Positions 29,463 through 39,630 of a stretch of DNA of 64,000 nucleotides are shown in pieces. Within the stretch, counting starts at the first letter, position 1. Each line of letters begins with the position of its first letter. Made by a program: the position numbers and the translations under genes. Where the stretch lies: contig NZ_LZSE01000009.1 of assembly GCF_001665295.1 (NCBI RefSeq), positions 124,001 to 188,000 of the forward strand. Reading direction: 5' to 3'. This DNA comes from Mycobacterium sp. 1554424.7 (GTDB lineage: Bacteria > Actinomycetota > Actinomycetes > Mycobacteriales > Mycobacteriaceae). The notes under the pieces were generated by a model. That model was not told the DNA's origin. It ran no database searches and worked only from the letters and a program-made list of their open reading frames with translations.

Positions 29463-30712
29463 CAGCCGAAACCTTCGCGTCGGGCGGCCTTTTCCAACAG
29501 ATCGGCGGCGGTGGCGACGCTCTCTGCGGGCTTGGTCAGCTGCGCGGCGACATCACGCGCCCGGCCGACATACGCGGGCGCCAGGACCGACCTGAGGTCG
29601 GTGACCAGCGTTTTGCGCGTGGTGCTCGAGAACCGGCGGGCCGAGCCGACTTTCAGCTGTTTGATCTGGGCCGCCCAGATCGGCTGATCGGAGGTGATCC
29701 ACAGGATCAGCGCCGGGACGCCCGCCCGCAAGCCCGCGGCCGTGGTGCCGGAGCCGCCGTGGTGCACGACCGCCCGACAGGTCGGAAATATTGCGGCATG
29801 ATTGACCGCCGCCACCACCTTCACATGGTCGAAAGCGGGAACGCCCGCATCGGCCGGCGCCCGCGAGCAGATCAGGGCTCGCTCGCCCAGCTCCGCGCAG
29901 GCCCCGCCGATCATGGTGACGAGATCCTTCAGCGACCCGACGGGCATGCTGCCGAACCCGAAGTAGATCGGCGGGGTTCCGGCGGTGATCCACGACGCGA
30001 CCTCGTCGTCGGCGTCGGTCGGCGACTCCATCGTCAGCGCGCCGACGAACGGCCGCCGGGGCCCCCATTCGGCGGCCAACCCGGGAAAGCAAAGCTCGTC
30101 GTAGGCCTGGATCTCCAGCGCTCCGCGTTGCCACATCCGTTGTGGCGCAGGGCAAGTCGCCTTCGGCAGACCCAAATCCCGACGCTGCGCGTCCTCGGCA
30201 CCCCGCGTGAACCGCCAATACATCCAGTCGAGGGTGTTCATCCCCGCGCGCAGCAGCGGCGCGGGCAGCCGCGCGGGAAACGCCACCTGACCGTTGGGTC
30301 GCATCGGGTAGAAGTGCAACGCGGCCAAGGGAATGTCGTAGTACTCCGCGACGTTGGCGGCGATCTCCTGATAGAGCTGGCCCGTCAGCAGCAGGTCGAC
30401 CCCCTTCGCGAGTGGCTTGAGCGCGGCGTTCAGCTCCTCGAAGCCCGCCCTGACCGGCTCCATGGCCTCGCGCGCCAACTTGACCGGATTTTGCAGCTTC
30501 CACGAGTTGTGCAGGAAGTCCTCGTCCAGCTGCCGCTGGGAATCCCGCTGCCCGTAGGCGACGGCGGAAAGCCCGGCGGACTCGACGAAGCCGACGAGGT
30601 TGGGCGGGACCGCAACCCGCACCTCGTGCCCGCGGCGCTGCAGCTCGCGGCCGACGGCGGCGCACGGCTCGATATCGCCGCGAGTGCCGTAGCTCGCCAA
30701 CGCAAACTTCAT
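29462..30712 (-). CDS. GT1-family glycosyltransferase (Rv1526c-like), paralogue of 27364-28614
   Basis: The protein has 416 residues, the same length as the plus-strand GT1. Both begin MKF(V/A)[10 protein letters not shown] and both carry the GT-B signature, here CRAVVHHGGSGTTAAGLRAG. VPPNLV is shared near residue 38. The two probably arose by duplication and are now in opposite orientations around the wbbL2 gene. It should catalyse one of the early sugar additions to acyl-trehalose. It lies in a minus-strand operon: methyltransferase, then a 16-nt gap, then this gene, then wbbL2 by 1-nt overlap. Confidence 0.9.
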   Translation of the reverse strand: MKFALASYGTRGDIEPCAAVGRELQRRGHEVRVAVPPNLVGFVESAGLSAVAYGQRDSQRQLDEDFLHNSWKLQNPVKLAREAMEPVRAGFEELNAALKPLAKGVDLLLTGQLYQEIAANVAEYYDIPLAALHFYPMRPNGQVAFPARLPAPLLRAGMNTLDWMYWRFTRGAEDAQRRDLGLPKATCPAPQRMWQRGALEIQAYDELCFPGLAAEWGPRRPFVGALTMESPTDADDEVASWITAGTPPIYFGFGSMPVGSLKDLVTMIGGACAELGERALICSRAPADAGVPAFDHVKVVAAVNHAAIFPTCRAVVHHGGSGTTAAGLRAGVPALILWITSDQPIWAAQIKQLKVGSARRFSSTTRKTLVTDLRSVLAPAYVGRARDVAAQLTKPAESVATAADLLEKAARREGFG

Positions 30713-30728
30713 GACGGGGTTGCGCCCA

Positions 30729-31514
30729 TCAATCCTTGACGAAGTGGTAGACGCGGTAGGAGAACCCCCCGGCGCGGCGCAGATCCCAATCCATCACACC
30801 CACGCCGTAACGGATCAGCGAGTTCATGAATCCGGGCAGGCGATCGCTGATCTGCTGCTGTGTCCGCCGCGTGTTGGCGTCGAGGCCGCGCTTGGCCTCC
30901 GCGTCGATGTCCCGCTGCGAGACCTTGCGCAGCGGGGCCTCGGCCAGCGCCGCCTCCCACTCGGCGACGACGGGCGCGCGGCGCGAATCGGTGTACAGGA
31001 AGTGCCCCCCGGGCCGCAGCACTCGCGCCACCTCCTCGAGGAAACGCGCGAAATTCGGGTACTGGTGGGAGGCCTCGACGTTGACCACCGCGTCGAACGA
31101 GGCGTCGGGGAAGGGCAGGTTTTGCGCGTCGCCCTGCACGAAATCCAAGCCGGGCAACTGGTGGCGTTCCCGGCACTTCTCGATGCTGGCGGGGTTCAGG
31201 TCCAGCCCCGTGTAGGAGGCCGGGCCCAGGTTGCGCACGATGTAAGAGGCGCCCCCGCCGGCCCCGCAGCTGACCTCCAGCACCTTCTTGCCGGTGAGAT
31301 CGGTCTGCGAGGCGGTCACGTGATAGAGCTGGATGCAGTACCGGTTGGGTTCGTCGGACTCCGCCAATGGCAGGCCCATCGGGGGGTCCTCTTCGTAGCC
31401 GAAGTTGAAGAAAACCACGTCATCGCCGACCTGGCGGGTGCCAAGCGGCAGAAAGTACTTCGTGGTGAGCTTGCCGACCAGTGGGTTGGATTGCAGGCGG
31501 TATTTGAGAGCCAC
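30729..31514 (-). CDS. Sugar O-methyltransferase-like SAM enzyme (Rv1523-like)
   Basis: The protein has 261 residues from the GTG at 31514. It is a class I methyltransferase of the kind that methylates rhamnose or fucose in glycopeptidolipids and phenolic glycolipids. The SAM site is KKVLEVSCGAGGGASYIV, followed by YTGLDLNPASIEKC, GDAQNLPFPDASFDAVVN and ARVLRPGGHFLYTDS. The N-terminal part (NFGYEEDPPMGLPLAESDEP) contains the FFNFGYE-type motif usual for this mycobacterial subfamily. It is the first gene of the operon with the Rv1526c-like GT1 and wbbL2, consistent with methylation of a LOS sugar such as 3-O-methylrhamnose. The exact position is unproven. Confidence 0.88.
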   Translation of the reverse strand: MALKYRLQSNPLVGKLTTKYFLPLGTRQVGDDVVFFNFGYEEDPPMGLPLAESDEPNRYCIQLYHVTASQTDLTGKKVLEVSCGAGGGASYIVRNLGPASYTGLDLNPASIEKCRERHQLPGLDFVQGDAQNLPFPDASFDAVVNVEASHQYPNFARFLEEVARVLRPGGHFLYTDSRRAPVVAEWEAALAEAPLRKVSQRDIDAEAKRGLDANTRRTQQQISDRLPGFMNSLIRYGVGVMDWDLRRAGGFSYRVYHFVKD

Positions 31515-31693
31515 GGGGAGAGTGTTGCACGGATCCGCGGCGCCACACGCCGAAAAGGCGCCTTGACCGAACCGCGACCCCGCATTCGGGGCCTGACCAG
31601 CTCCTTTACCGTCAAGATCACAGCCGGGTCACGGTCACCGCCCAGATCTTGATTAGCCCACGCGAGCGTGAGCTGGATTGTAGGGTGGTTGGC

Positions 31694-34600
31694 GTGTCGA
31701 GCCGGACTGGCACGGGCGAGGCAGCCAAGCCTGGGGGAATCTTCGACCGCATAGGCGACATCGTCGTGCGGTGGCCCCTGCTTGTCATCGCCGGCTGGAT
31801 CGGGGTCGCGGTCACCCTGGCGCTGGTCTTTCCGCCGCTGCCGGTGCAGGCAAGCAAACGCGAGCCGAAGGCCCTGCCGGACAACGCCCCGACGGTGGTC
31901 GTCAACCAGGAAATGGCCAAGGCCTTCACCATGCCCGGCGCCGATTCGGGCCCCAAGGCCGGCGGAGACTCCAAGAAAGCCCCGGACGCCGCCGGCGACG
32001 GGGGCGGGGACAACCCGTTGGGCGGCGGCGGTTCCCTGCTGATGATCCTGCTCAGCGACGAGAACGGCATCACACCCGCCGACGAGGCCGTCTACGCCAA
32101 GCTGGTCGACAAGCTGCACCAAGACATGGCCGACAAGCTGACGGTGCAGGACTTCCTGAGCAACCCCCAGATGCGCGAGGTCCTGGCCAGTAAGGACGGC
32201 AAGGCCTTCATCCTGCCGATTTCGTTCCCCGGTGCGGGCACCGCGCCGTCAACGATCGCGGCCTACCACCACGTCAAGGACATCGCCAAAGAGGTCACCG
32301 CGGGAACCTCGCTGACCGCCCACGTCAGCGGACCGCTGGCCACGATCGCCGACGCGACCGAAATGGCGCTGGAAGATGCCCATTTCATTGAGATCGGCAC
32401 CGTGGTCTCGGTGCTGCTCATTCTCTTCATGATCTACCGCAACATCATCACGATGCTGGTGCCGCTGATCAATATCGGTGCATCCATCGGCACCTCGCAG
32501 GGCGTCCTGTCCGGGCTGACCGAGATCGGCCTGCCGTTCGCCCTGCAGACCCTCGTCCTGATGACCGCGGTCATGGTCGGGGCGGGAACGGACTACGCCG
32601 TCTTCCTGATCAGCCGATATCACGACTACGTGCGGCGCGGCCACACGTCCGACGAAGCGGTGAAGATGGCGCTGATGTCGATCGGCAAGGTGATCGCCGC
32701 ATCGGCGGCCACCGTCGCGGTCGCATTCCTGGCGATGGTCTTCACGAAGCTGGAAGTGTTTTCGACCGTCGGCCCGGCGATTTCGATTTCGGTCATCGTG
32801 GCCTTCCTGTGCGCGGTGACCCTGTTGCCCGCGCTGTTGGTGCTCGCCGGCCGTCGCGGCTGGATCAAGCCCCGACGCGACCTGACCACCCGGACGTGGC
32901 GGATCATGGGAACGCGCGTGGTGCGCCGGCCGAAGATCCACCTGATCGGCAGCCTCATCGTGCTCATCGGTCTGGCCAGTTGCACCGCCGTGATGCGCTT
33001 CAACTACGACGACCTCAAGACCATGCCCGCGTCGGTGGACAGCTCCAAGGGCTATGACGTGATGAATCGCCACTTCCCGGCGAACGCGCTGACACCCATG
33101 GTGCTCTTCATCAAGTCGCCATCGCACGACCTGAGGACGCCGGCCGCGCTGGCGGACCTGGAGCAGATGGCCGCCCGGGTGAGCCAGCTGCCCGACATCA
33201 CGATGGTGCGGGGGCTGACCCGGCCGAACGGCGAACCGCTGGAGCAGACCAAGATCTCGTTCCAGGCCGGTGAGGTCGGCAACAAGCTCGACGACGGGTC
33301 CCGCCAGATCAACGAGCACGGGAGCGATCTGGACCGGCTGGTCAACGGCTCCAATCAGTTGGCCGACGCCCTGGCGATGCTGCGCGATCAGGTCACCGGC
33401 GCGGTTACCAGCCTCGGCCCCGCGGTCAGCGCACTGACGGCGATGGAGCAGATGGCGGGCGGCGATAGCACCATCGCCGCGCTCGACCAGGGCGCCGCCC
33501 TCACCGGGCGGATGAAGACGCTCGGCGACAACCTCAACATGTCCACCGTGAACACCGAAAACATCGCCGCGTGGGCCACGCCGATGTTGAACGCCCTCAA
33601 CAACAGCCCCGACTGCAACGCCGATCCTGGGTGCGTGAGCTCGCGCTCGGGGCTGGCCGCGATGGTGCAGGCAAACAATGACGGCACCCTCAACTCGATC
33701 AAGATCATGGCGCACAACCTGCAAGCGGCCGGGAAATCGCAGACCGTCGGGCAGACGCTGAACACAGCACAGCAAACCCTGACCCAGGCCTCCAGCGCGA
33801 TGAAGACGATCCGGGACCTGCAGTCCACCATGGCCAACGCGCAACAGGGCGCCAACGCGCTTGCCGACGGCAGCCGCGCGATCGCCGGCGGGGTGAAACA
33901 ACTCGTCGATTCGACCAGACAGATCGGTAGCGGCCTCAACGAGGCGTCGCAATTCCTGCTGACTATGAAGCACGACACCGACAACAAGCCGTCGATGTCC
34001 GGTTTCAACATCCCGCCGCAGATCCTGACGCGGGACGAGTTCAAGCAGGGCGCCAAAATCTTCCTGTCCCCCGACGGGCACGCGGCGCGCTACCTGATCC
34101 AGAGCGGGCTCAACCCGTTCTCCACCGACGCCATGGATCAGATCCCGAAGATCATCAAGGCCGCGCAGTCGGCGCAGCCCAACACCGATTTGTCGGACGC
34201 CACGGTGCAGGTGGCGGGCGTGCCGAGCGGCCTTGCCGACACGCGTGACTATTACAACAACGACATCGGCTACATCGTCTTCGCCACGATCATGATCGTG
34301 TTCCTGATCTTGGTCGGCTTGTTGCGGGCCGTGGTTGCGCCGCTGTACCTCATCGGTTCGGTGCTGCTTTCGTACCTGTCCGCAATGGGTTTGGGCGTCC
34401 TGGTGTTCCAGCTGCTGCTCGGGCAGAACCTGCACTGGAGCCTGCCCGGGCTGTCCTTCATCCTGCTCGTCGCGGTCGGCGCGGATTACAACATGCTGCT
34501 CATCTCGCGCATCCGCGACGAGTCGCCGCACGGCGTGCGGGTCGGCGTCATTCGGACCGTGGGTTCGACCGGGGGCGTGATCACGTCGGCCGGCCTGATC

Positions 34601-35422
34601 TTTGCCGCCTCGATGTTCGGGTTGATGAGCGCCAGCATCTACACCATGGCCGAGGCCGGCTTCATCCTCGGCATGGGCATCCTGATCGACACGTTCCTGG
34701 TGCGCTCGATCACGGTGCCGGCAACGGCCGCGCTGATCGGCCAGAAGAACTGGTGGCCTTCGCATCTCGGCAAGACGCCCGCCCAGGTTTACGCGGCCCA
34801 CCAGAAGAAACAGCACCAGCTGGACCAGCTGACCGACCAACTGGTCAAGATGAAGGTGATTCCGAGCCCGGCCGCCGTGGCCCCAGCGGCCGCCGCCCCG
34901 GCCGCGAACGGGACCGCGCAGCCGTGGATTCCCGACGACCTGCTCGTTCGGCTGAAACTGGTACCGCCCGGCCACAAGCCGCGGACCAAGTCGCGCCGGG
35001 CAAGGCCGGCCGGCGTTGCCAAGACGCCGCCGGGCGCCGCGGGTACCAAGAACGGGAAACGCTCGAAGCGCCAACGCATCTCCAACCACGCGCTCCCGCT
35101 CTTCGACCTGAGCGGCCTGTCGGGTCAGCTGACCGACGATCTTCGCGATTCGGCGTTCGATTCCGCTCCAGCCCCCAACGGCAACGGCAAGCGCAAGAGC
35201 GATCGCTACCTAGGCCACTCGCTGCCGCTGTTCGGCCAGGACTTCGTGTCGCCTCGGCCAATCACCGTCGGCGCCAACGGAAACGGGCATTCGAACGGCG
35301 ACGGACACGGCGAACAGTCGGCCGACGACGACCTCGGCAATCCGTTGCCGCTGTTCGGGGCGAGCGCCCCGTCGCCCCGGGCCACCAACGGCAACGGGCA
35401 CGGCAAGCACCCGCTGCTCTAG
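31694..35422 (+). CDS. mmpL12: MmpL12-like RND lipid transporter
   Basis: The protein has 1242 residues from the GTG at 31694. TAGGGT (31681-31686), a -10-like hexamer, ends 7 nt before that GTG, suggesting a leaderless mRNA; a TTG at 31649 is less likely. Twelve predicted membrane helices fall in two groups, each with an Asp-Tyr pair (GAGTDYAVFLISRYHDY and AVGADYNMLLISRIRDE). Two periplasmic loops lie between them, the second being long and Gln/Ala-rich. The C-terminal cytoplasmic tail of about 180 residues contains three LPLF blocks. MmpL12 is the presumed exporter of LOS precursors and is flanked here by fadD25 and the LOS glycosyltransferase operon. It has no MmpS partner nearby. Confidence 0.93.
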   Translation: MSSRTGTGEAAKPGGIFDRIGDIVVRWPLLVIAGWIGVAVTLALVFPPLPVQASKREPKALPDNAPTVVVNQEMAKAFTMPGADSGPKAGGDSKKAPDAAGDGGGDNPLGGGGSLLMILLSDENGITPADEAVYAKLVDKLHQDMADKLTVQDFLSNPQMREVLASKDGKAFILPISFPGAGTAPSTIAAYHHVKDIAKEVTAGTSLTAHVSGPLATIADATEMALEDAHFIEIGTVVSVLLILFMIYRNIITMLVPLINIGASIGTSQGVLSGLTEIGLPFALQTLVLMTAVMVGAGTDYAVFLISRYHDYVRRGHTSDEAVKMALMSIGKVIAASAATVAVAFLAMVFTKLEVFSTVGPAISISVIVAFLCAVTLLPALLVLAGRRGWIKPRRDLTTRTWRIMGTRVVRRPKIHLIGSLIVLIGLASCTAVMRFNYDDLKTMPASVDSSKGYDVMNRHFPANALTPMVLFIKSPSHDLRTPAALADLEQMAARVSQLPDITMVRGLTRPNGEPLEQTKISFQAGEVGNKLDDGSRQINEHGSDLDRLVNGSNQLADALAMLRDQVTGAVTSLGPAVSALTAMEQMAGGDSTIAALDQGAALTGRMKTLGDNLNMSTVNTENIAAWATPMLNALNNSPDCNADPGCVSSRSGLAAMVQANNDGTLNSIKIMAHNLQAAGKSQTVGQTLNTAQQTLTQASSAMKTIRDLQSTMANAQQGANALADGSRAIAGGVKQLVDSTRQIGSGLNEASQFLLTMKHDTDNKPSMSGFNIPPQILTRDEFKQGAKIFLSPDGHAARYLIQSGLNPFSTDAMDQIPKIIKAAQSAQPNTDLSDATVQVAGVPSGLADTRDYYNNDIGYIVFATIMIVFLILVGLLRAVVAPLYLIGSVLLSYLSAMGLGVLVFQLLLGQNLHWSLPGLSFILLVAVGADYNMLLISRIRDESPHGVRVGVIRTVGSTGGVITSAGLIFAASMFGLMSASIYTMAEAGFILGMGILIDTFLVRSITVPATAALIGQKNWWPSHLGKTPAQVYAAHQKKQHQLDQLTDQLVKMKVIPSPAAVAPAAAAPAANGTAQPWIPDDLLVRLKLVPPGHKPRTKSRRARPAGVAKTPPGAAGTKNGKRSKRQRISNHALPLFDLSGLSGQLTDDLRDSAFDSAPAPNGNGKRKSDRYLGHSLPLFGQDFVSPRPITVGANGNGHSNGDGHGEQSADDDLGNPLPLFGASAPSPRATNGNGHGKHPLL

Positions 35423-35438
35423 CCCCGGGAATCTTAAG

Positions 35439-37199
35439 CTAAGCGTCCAGCCGGACGAACTCGTCCTGCCGGTAGAGATCGACGCACTGCGACCGGCGGA
35501 TTTTGCCGCTGGTGGTGATGGGAATCGAACCCGGCGACACGAGAACGAGATCCGCCACCTTCAGCCCGTGCGACTTCGAAATCGCGGAGGTGACCTCGCG
35601 TTTGACGCCGCGCAGCTTGTCGGCGGCCTCTTCCTCGGAGCCTCCGCGCTTCTTCATCTCGATGATCGCGACCAGCTTCTCGACGCCCTTGTCGGGAACG
35701 GCGATCGCCGCGCAACGTCCGGCGGTGATCTCCTGGATGGTCGCCTCGATGTCATCGGGAGAATGGTTGCGCCCGTAGACGATCAACAGGTCCTTGATGC
35801 GGCCGATGATGAACATCTCGCCGTCGGAGTAGAAGCCCGAATCCCCGGTCCTCAGCCATGGGCCTTCGGGTGTGCCTTGCGTCGGCTCGACGATCTTCGC
35901 GCCAAAGGTGCGCTCCGTCTCCTCGGGCTTGTGCCAATAGCCGGCCGCGACGTTGTCGCCATGCACCCAGATCTCGCCGACCGTTCCGTCCGGGCACTCG
36001 CGACCGGTGTCGGGATCGACGATGCGGTGCAGCATCGATTTGGGGTGGCCGTAGCTGACCAGCGGTGTGCCGCTCCCGGTTTCACACCGCACCGCCTCGC
36101 CGCCAGGCAGCTTCTCGGAATCGAAATAACCGATCTCGGGTGGGTCGCCCACCTGGCGGGTGGACATGTACACCGTGGCCTCCGCCATGCCGTAGCAAGG
36201 CCGCAGCGCCCGGGGGTCGAAGTTGAAGGGGGCGAACCGGTCCGCGAATCGCTTCAGCGTCGCCGGCTGCACGCGCTCGCTGCCGTTGAGGATCGTGTGC
36301 ACAACGCCGAGGTCGTGCCCGGCCATGTCGTCGTCGGAGGTCTTGCGCACGGTGAGCTCGTAGGCGAAGTTCGGCCCCGCCGAGATCGTGCAGTCGTTCT
36401 GGGCCATCATGTGCATCCAGCGGGCCGGTCGCTGCAAGAACCCCACCGGGCTGGACAGCACCGTCGGCACACCCGCCAGGATCGGCATGATGATGCCCAA
36501 CAGGAGACCCATGTCGTGGTAGAGCGGCAGCCAGGTCACAACCGTTGTCTCGGGAGGCGCTACCCCGCCCTCTAGCGCGAAGAAGTCGCCCATGATCTGC
36601 TCGAAATTGGCAAAGACGTTCTTGTTGGAGACCATGACCCCGGCGGGCGTGCGGGTGGATCCGGAGGTGTACTGCAGGTAGATGAATTCCGACCCGTCGC
36701 TGGCGGCGGCCCGGGGCCTTGGACCGGTGGGCCGCTGCCGGGCTTCGAGGTCCAGCAAATCGACCTCGACGATCGAGGGCGCGGATTTCGCGTCCCCCGA
36801 CTGCACGGACGCGGCGACGTTTTCGACGACCGCGGACGTCGTGAGGACGACGGCGGGCGAGGTGTCGGCCAGCACCGAGATGGTGCGTTCGTCGTGCGCA
36901 CCGCCGTAGGGAACCGAAAGCGGCACCGCGACAAGTCCGGCCTGCAGGGCGCCGAGAAAGCCCAGGACGTAGTCGAGTCCGTTGGGGGCGAGGATGAGGG
37001 CCCGGTCACCGGGCGACCCGCTGGGCCTGAGCTGCTCGCCGAGGTTGACCACGCGCCGATACAGCTGCGACCACGTCAGGGTGTGCGCGACGCCGTCCCA
37101 ATCCTGCTCGTAATCAAGGTATGTGAACGCCACGTCGTTGGGCTGCAAGCTCGCGCGTTCGCGCAGCACAGCGGGTATGGATGACTGAACCACGGACAA
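35439..37199 (-). CDS. fadD25: Long-chain fatty acyl-AMP ligase FadD25
   Basis: The protein has 586 residues from the TTG at 37199 (reads [19 protein letters not shown]); GTG at 37202 is an alternative. GAAGG lies about 7 nt upstream. The ATP-binding P-loop is [16 protein letters not shown] near residue 175, and [11 protein letters not shown] and [10 protein letters not shown] are the other adenylation motifs. The FAAL-type insertion and the C-terminal [20 protein letters not shown] are present. FAAL enzymes activate fatty acids as acyl-adenylates and pass them to a PKS, so this gene would prime Pks5. The gene converges on mmpL12 with a 16-nt gap and diverges from an acyltransferase gene (112 bp). 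Confidence 0.92.
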   Translation of the reverse strand: MSVVQSSIPAVLRERASLQPNDVAFTYLDYEQDWDGVAHTLTWSQLYRRVVNLGEQLRPSGSPGDRALILAPNGLDYVLGFLGALQAGLVAVPLSVPYGGAHDERTISVLADTSPAVVLTTSAVVENVAASVQSGDAKSAPSIVEVDLLDLEARQRPTGPRPRAAASDGSEFIYLQYTSGSTRTPAGVMVSNKNVFANFEQIMGDFFALEGGVAPPETTVVTWLPLYHDMGLLLGIIMPILAGVPTVLSSPVGFLQRPARWMHMMAQNDCTISAGPNFAYELTVRKTSDDDMAGHDLGVVHTILNGSERVQPATLKRFADRFAPFNFDPRALRPCYGMAEATVYMSTRQVGDPPEIGYFDSEKLPGGEAVRCETGSGTPLVSYGHPKSMLHRIVDPDTGRECPDGTVGEIWVHGDNVAAGYWHKPEETERTFGAKIVEPTQGTPEGPWLRTGDSGFYSDGEMFIIGRIKDLLIVYGRNHSPDDIEATIQEITAGRCAAIAVPDKGVEKLVAIIEMKKRGGSEEEAADKLRGVKREVTSAISKSHGLKVADLVLVSPGSIPITTSGKIRRSQCVDLYRQDEFVRLDA

Positions 37200-37314
37200 C
37201 ACACTACCTTCGTCGAAACCATTTCCGGCCCGGAACGGCCAGGTTACAACCGCGCGGCCCCGCGGTTTCCCCCCATGCGCAAAGCGCCCCGCTCCTGATG
37301 GCGAATAAACTACC

Positions 37315-38661
37315 GTGTACGCGGTGGACAATCGACTCGCACACATGGACCAGGCGTCTTTCCTGGGTCTGCGGGCGCTTGGCTACGGGGCGCACGTGCA
37401 GTTCAACTGGGTCTACAACCGCCCCGCAAACATCGACGGCTTGCGCCGATTTCACCGAAACCTGGGATACGGGTTGCTGGGGCGGCTGGTCGAACCGTCC
37501 CCGCTGCCGTTCGCGCGTGACCGATGGGTCGTCTCGCGAGGACCCGACGACATCGAGATCGCCGAAACACCGCGCCCGCGCGCCGATCTGAACGCGTGGC
37601 TCTACGAGCGGGCGCGCCTGCCCCTGGATCCCGAATACGGGCCCGGCTGGCACGTCGGCGTCCTCCCCCTGGAAGACGGGGGGACCGCGGTTTGCCTGAC
37701 GGCGTCGCACACCCTCGTCGACGGGCTGGGGATCCTGCAGGCGATTTCCGACGCGGCGGAGGGCAGGACCCGGTACCTGGGCTACCCATCCCCCGGTTCG
37801 CGCACCCGCGGGCGGGGCGCGCTGCGGGATGGGCGGCAAACGATCGCCTCGACTCCCGAACTGGCGCGGGCGATCGCGGCGACGGTGCGCATCGCCCGGC
37901 GCCGGCGCAAGGACGTGGTGGCCTCGATGACGTCTGCACCGCCTGCGCCGCGCCGGGCCGCCCACGATCCGCCCGTCGTGGTGCCCTACCTGACGGCCTA
38001 TGTCGACGTGTCGGTCTGGGATGCGTGCGCGAAAGGCATTGGCGGAAACAGCTTCACGCTTCTCGCGGGGTTCGCGGGCAGGCTCGGCGCGCGCATGGGG
38101 CGCGTCTGCGACGACGGAACCGTCACGCTGGCGTTCCCGGTCAGCGACCGCACCGAGGACGACACCCGCGGCAATGCGGTGGTATTCCCCACCATTTCCG
38201 TCGACCCGTCGCACCTGTCAACGGACCTCGGCGAGGTCCGTCTCAAGTTCAAGCAGGCGTTCGCCGACCTGACCGAGATCACCCGGGAGCTGCTGGAACC
38301 GCTGCCGCTCGCATCAATTGCTCCCAAATGGGCCGCGCGACGGGCAGCGGGAATGGGATTGGGCGCCGCCAGCCTTCCCATCGGCTGCTCCAACGTCGGC
38401 GACCTGCCGCCTGCGACGAACCGGCCGGACGGCACCGACGCCGACTACGCCTCCGGGCGACTGATCGAACCCGGCATCAACCGGCGCGCCCTCGAACGCA
38501 TGGGTGGCCAGCTGTTCGTCGCCTCGGGGCGGGTCCACGGCAAGATCTTCCTCGCGGTCAACGCCTACCTCGCCGGCCGGCCGAATTCCCAAGCCGCGCT
38601 GCGCGAGGACGTCTCACGCACGTTCGACGAATTCGGCCTGACCGCGGAAATCCACGGCTAG
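37315..38661 (+). CDS. Second condensation-fold acyltransferase of the LOS locus
   Basis: The protein has 448 residues from the GTG at 37315; a GTG three codons on is an alternative. A -10-like TAAACT (37306-37311) sits just upstream. The HxxxDG catalytic motif is intact in [16 protein letters not shown] near residue 142. The C-terminal half ([31 protein letters not shown]) resembles the WES/PapA/condensation superfamily. An arginine-rich segment ([11 protein letters not shown]) lies between the two halves. A role in acylating a LOS sugar or trehalose position is inferred from the position beside fadD25 and glycosyltransferases. It overlaps the convergent GT2 gene by 48 nt. Confidence 0.75.
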   Translation: MYAVDNRLAHMDQASFLGLRALGYGAHVQFNWVYNRPANIDGLRRFHRNLGYGLLGRLVEPSPLPFARDRWVVSRGPDDIEIAETPRPRADLNAWLYERARLPLDPEYGPGWHVGVLPLEDGGTAVCLTASHTLVDGLGILQAISDAAEGRTRYLGYPSPGSRTRGRGALRDGRQTIASTPELARAIAATVRIARRRRKDVVASMTSAPPAPRRAAHDPPVVVPYLTAYVDVSVWDACAKGIGGNSFTLLAGFAGRLGARMGRVCDDGTVTLAFPVSDRTEDDTRGNAVVFPTISVDPSHLSTDLGEVRLKFKQAFADLTEITRELLEPLPLASIAPKWAARRAAGMGLGAASLPIGCSNVGDLPPATNRPDGTDADYASGRLIEPGINRRALERMGGQLFVASGRVHGKIFLAVNAYLAGRPNSQAALREDVSRTFDEFGLTAEIHG

Positions 38662-39630
38662 CGCGCGAGCGCGGGAGAACTCGCGAAAAGGCGCCCTCGC
38701 CAAGGACTTCAGAACTGACGCCCGCTGCGGCCCGAAGACCGCGATCTCGACCACCAGCGCCAGCCACGCGGGAAACCACCAGAGTCGTGCCAGGATTCGG
38801 ATCGAGCGGGAAGACGCCGGATCGACGGTCAGCCAGGCGAGGATGCGCAGCTGATCGAGCACGTAGCCGCGGGACGCCATCAGGTGCGTCGTTTCGGTGC
38901 CCTTCATGTGACTGCGCACCGACAGTTCCCGTGGCACAAAGCAAACCGTCGATCGCAGCATCAGGCGCAGCCAGAAATCCACGTCGACGAGCTGGTAGAT
39001 GTCAGTGCGCAGGCCGCCCGCGTCGAGCGCCAGCTGGCGCCGAAACATCACGCAGGTCGGCTCGCCCACCCAGTTTTCCTTCGCGCCGCGCAGCGCGACC
39101 TGACGCACCAACGACGCCCCGTCGTTGCGTTCGCGCAGGTTACGGAAATGCGTGTGCATCTTGCCGTAGCGGCGCTGCCACCGCTCGTCGTCACCCACCA
39201 CCTGCCGGGGGGCGAACGCGAGCCCGACGGCCGGGTCCTCGAAGCACCGCGCGAGCGTCGCCAGGGCGCCGGGCAGCAGCCAGTCGTCGCCGTGCACGAA
39301 CTGGACGCACGTGCCGCGCGCCAGTTCCAGGCATTTGTTGTGGTTCCCGTTGAGGCCCAGGCGGGGTTGATTCTTGACCAGCCGATCCCCGGGCCGCAGC
39401 ATCGCGGCGGCGACGGCGGCACCGTCATCGGACGAATCGTCGTCGACGACGATGATCTCGAAGTCGACGCCGTCCTGGTCCAGGATGCTGCGCAGGCAAC
39501 GCTCGATCGTGGCGCCGTTGTTGTACATCGGCACGCACACCGAGACGAGCGGGATAGCTGATGGATCGTCGACCAGGTCGGGATTCACCGATACCGCGCC
39601 ATCGGTAGCACTCTCAGAGAGCGGCAACAC
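38614..39630 (-). CDS. GT2 glycosyltransferase (Rv1520-like)
   Basis: The protein has 338 residues from the GTG at 39630. It has a GT-A fold: [20 protein letters not shown] near residue 28, the acidic motif [15 protein letters not shown], the second metal-binding block [14 protein letters not shown], and [10 protein letters not shown] toward the acceptor side. The C-terminal 90 residues hold hydrophobic and basic stretches ([20 protein letters not shown]), suggesting membrane contact. It probably adds a sugar to the LOS oligosaccharide, donor unknown. The start overlaps the end of the Gap-like gene by 17 nt, so the two are in one operon. Confidence 0.85.
   Translation of the reverse strand: MLPLSESATDGAVSVNPDLVDDPSAIPLVSVCVPMYNNGATIERCLRSILDQDGVDFEIIVVDDDSSDDGAAVAAAMLRPGDRLVKNQPRLGLNGNHNKCLELARGTCVQFVHGDDWLLPGALATLARCFEDPAVGLAFAPRQVVGDDERWQRRYGKMHTHFRNLRERNDGASLVRQVALRGAKENWVGEPTCVMFRRQLALDAGGLRTDIYQLVDVDFWLRLMLRSTVCFVPRELSVRSHMKGTETTHLMASRGYVLDQLRILAWLTVDPASSRSIRILARLWWFPAWLALVVEIAVFGPQRASVLKSLARAPFREFSRARALAVDFRGQAEFVERA

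Noticed and set aside
32249-35089. Long antisense open frame opposite mmpL12
   Set aside because: It has the same kind of codon-bias shadow. The sense strand encodes a full transporter with conserved motifs.
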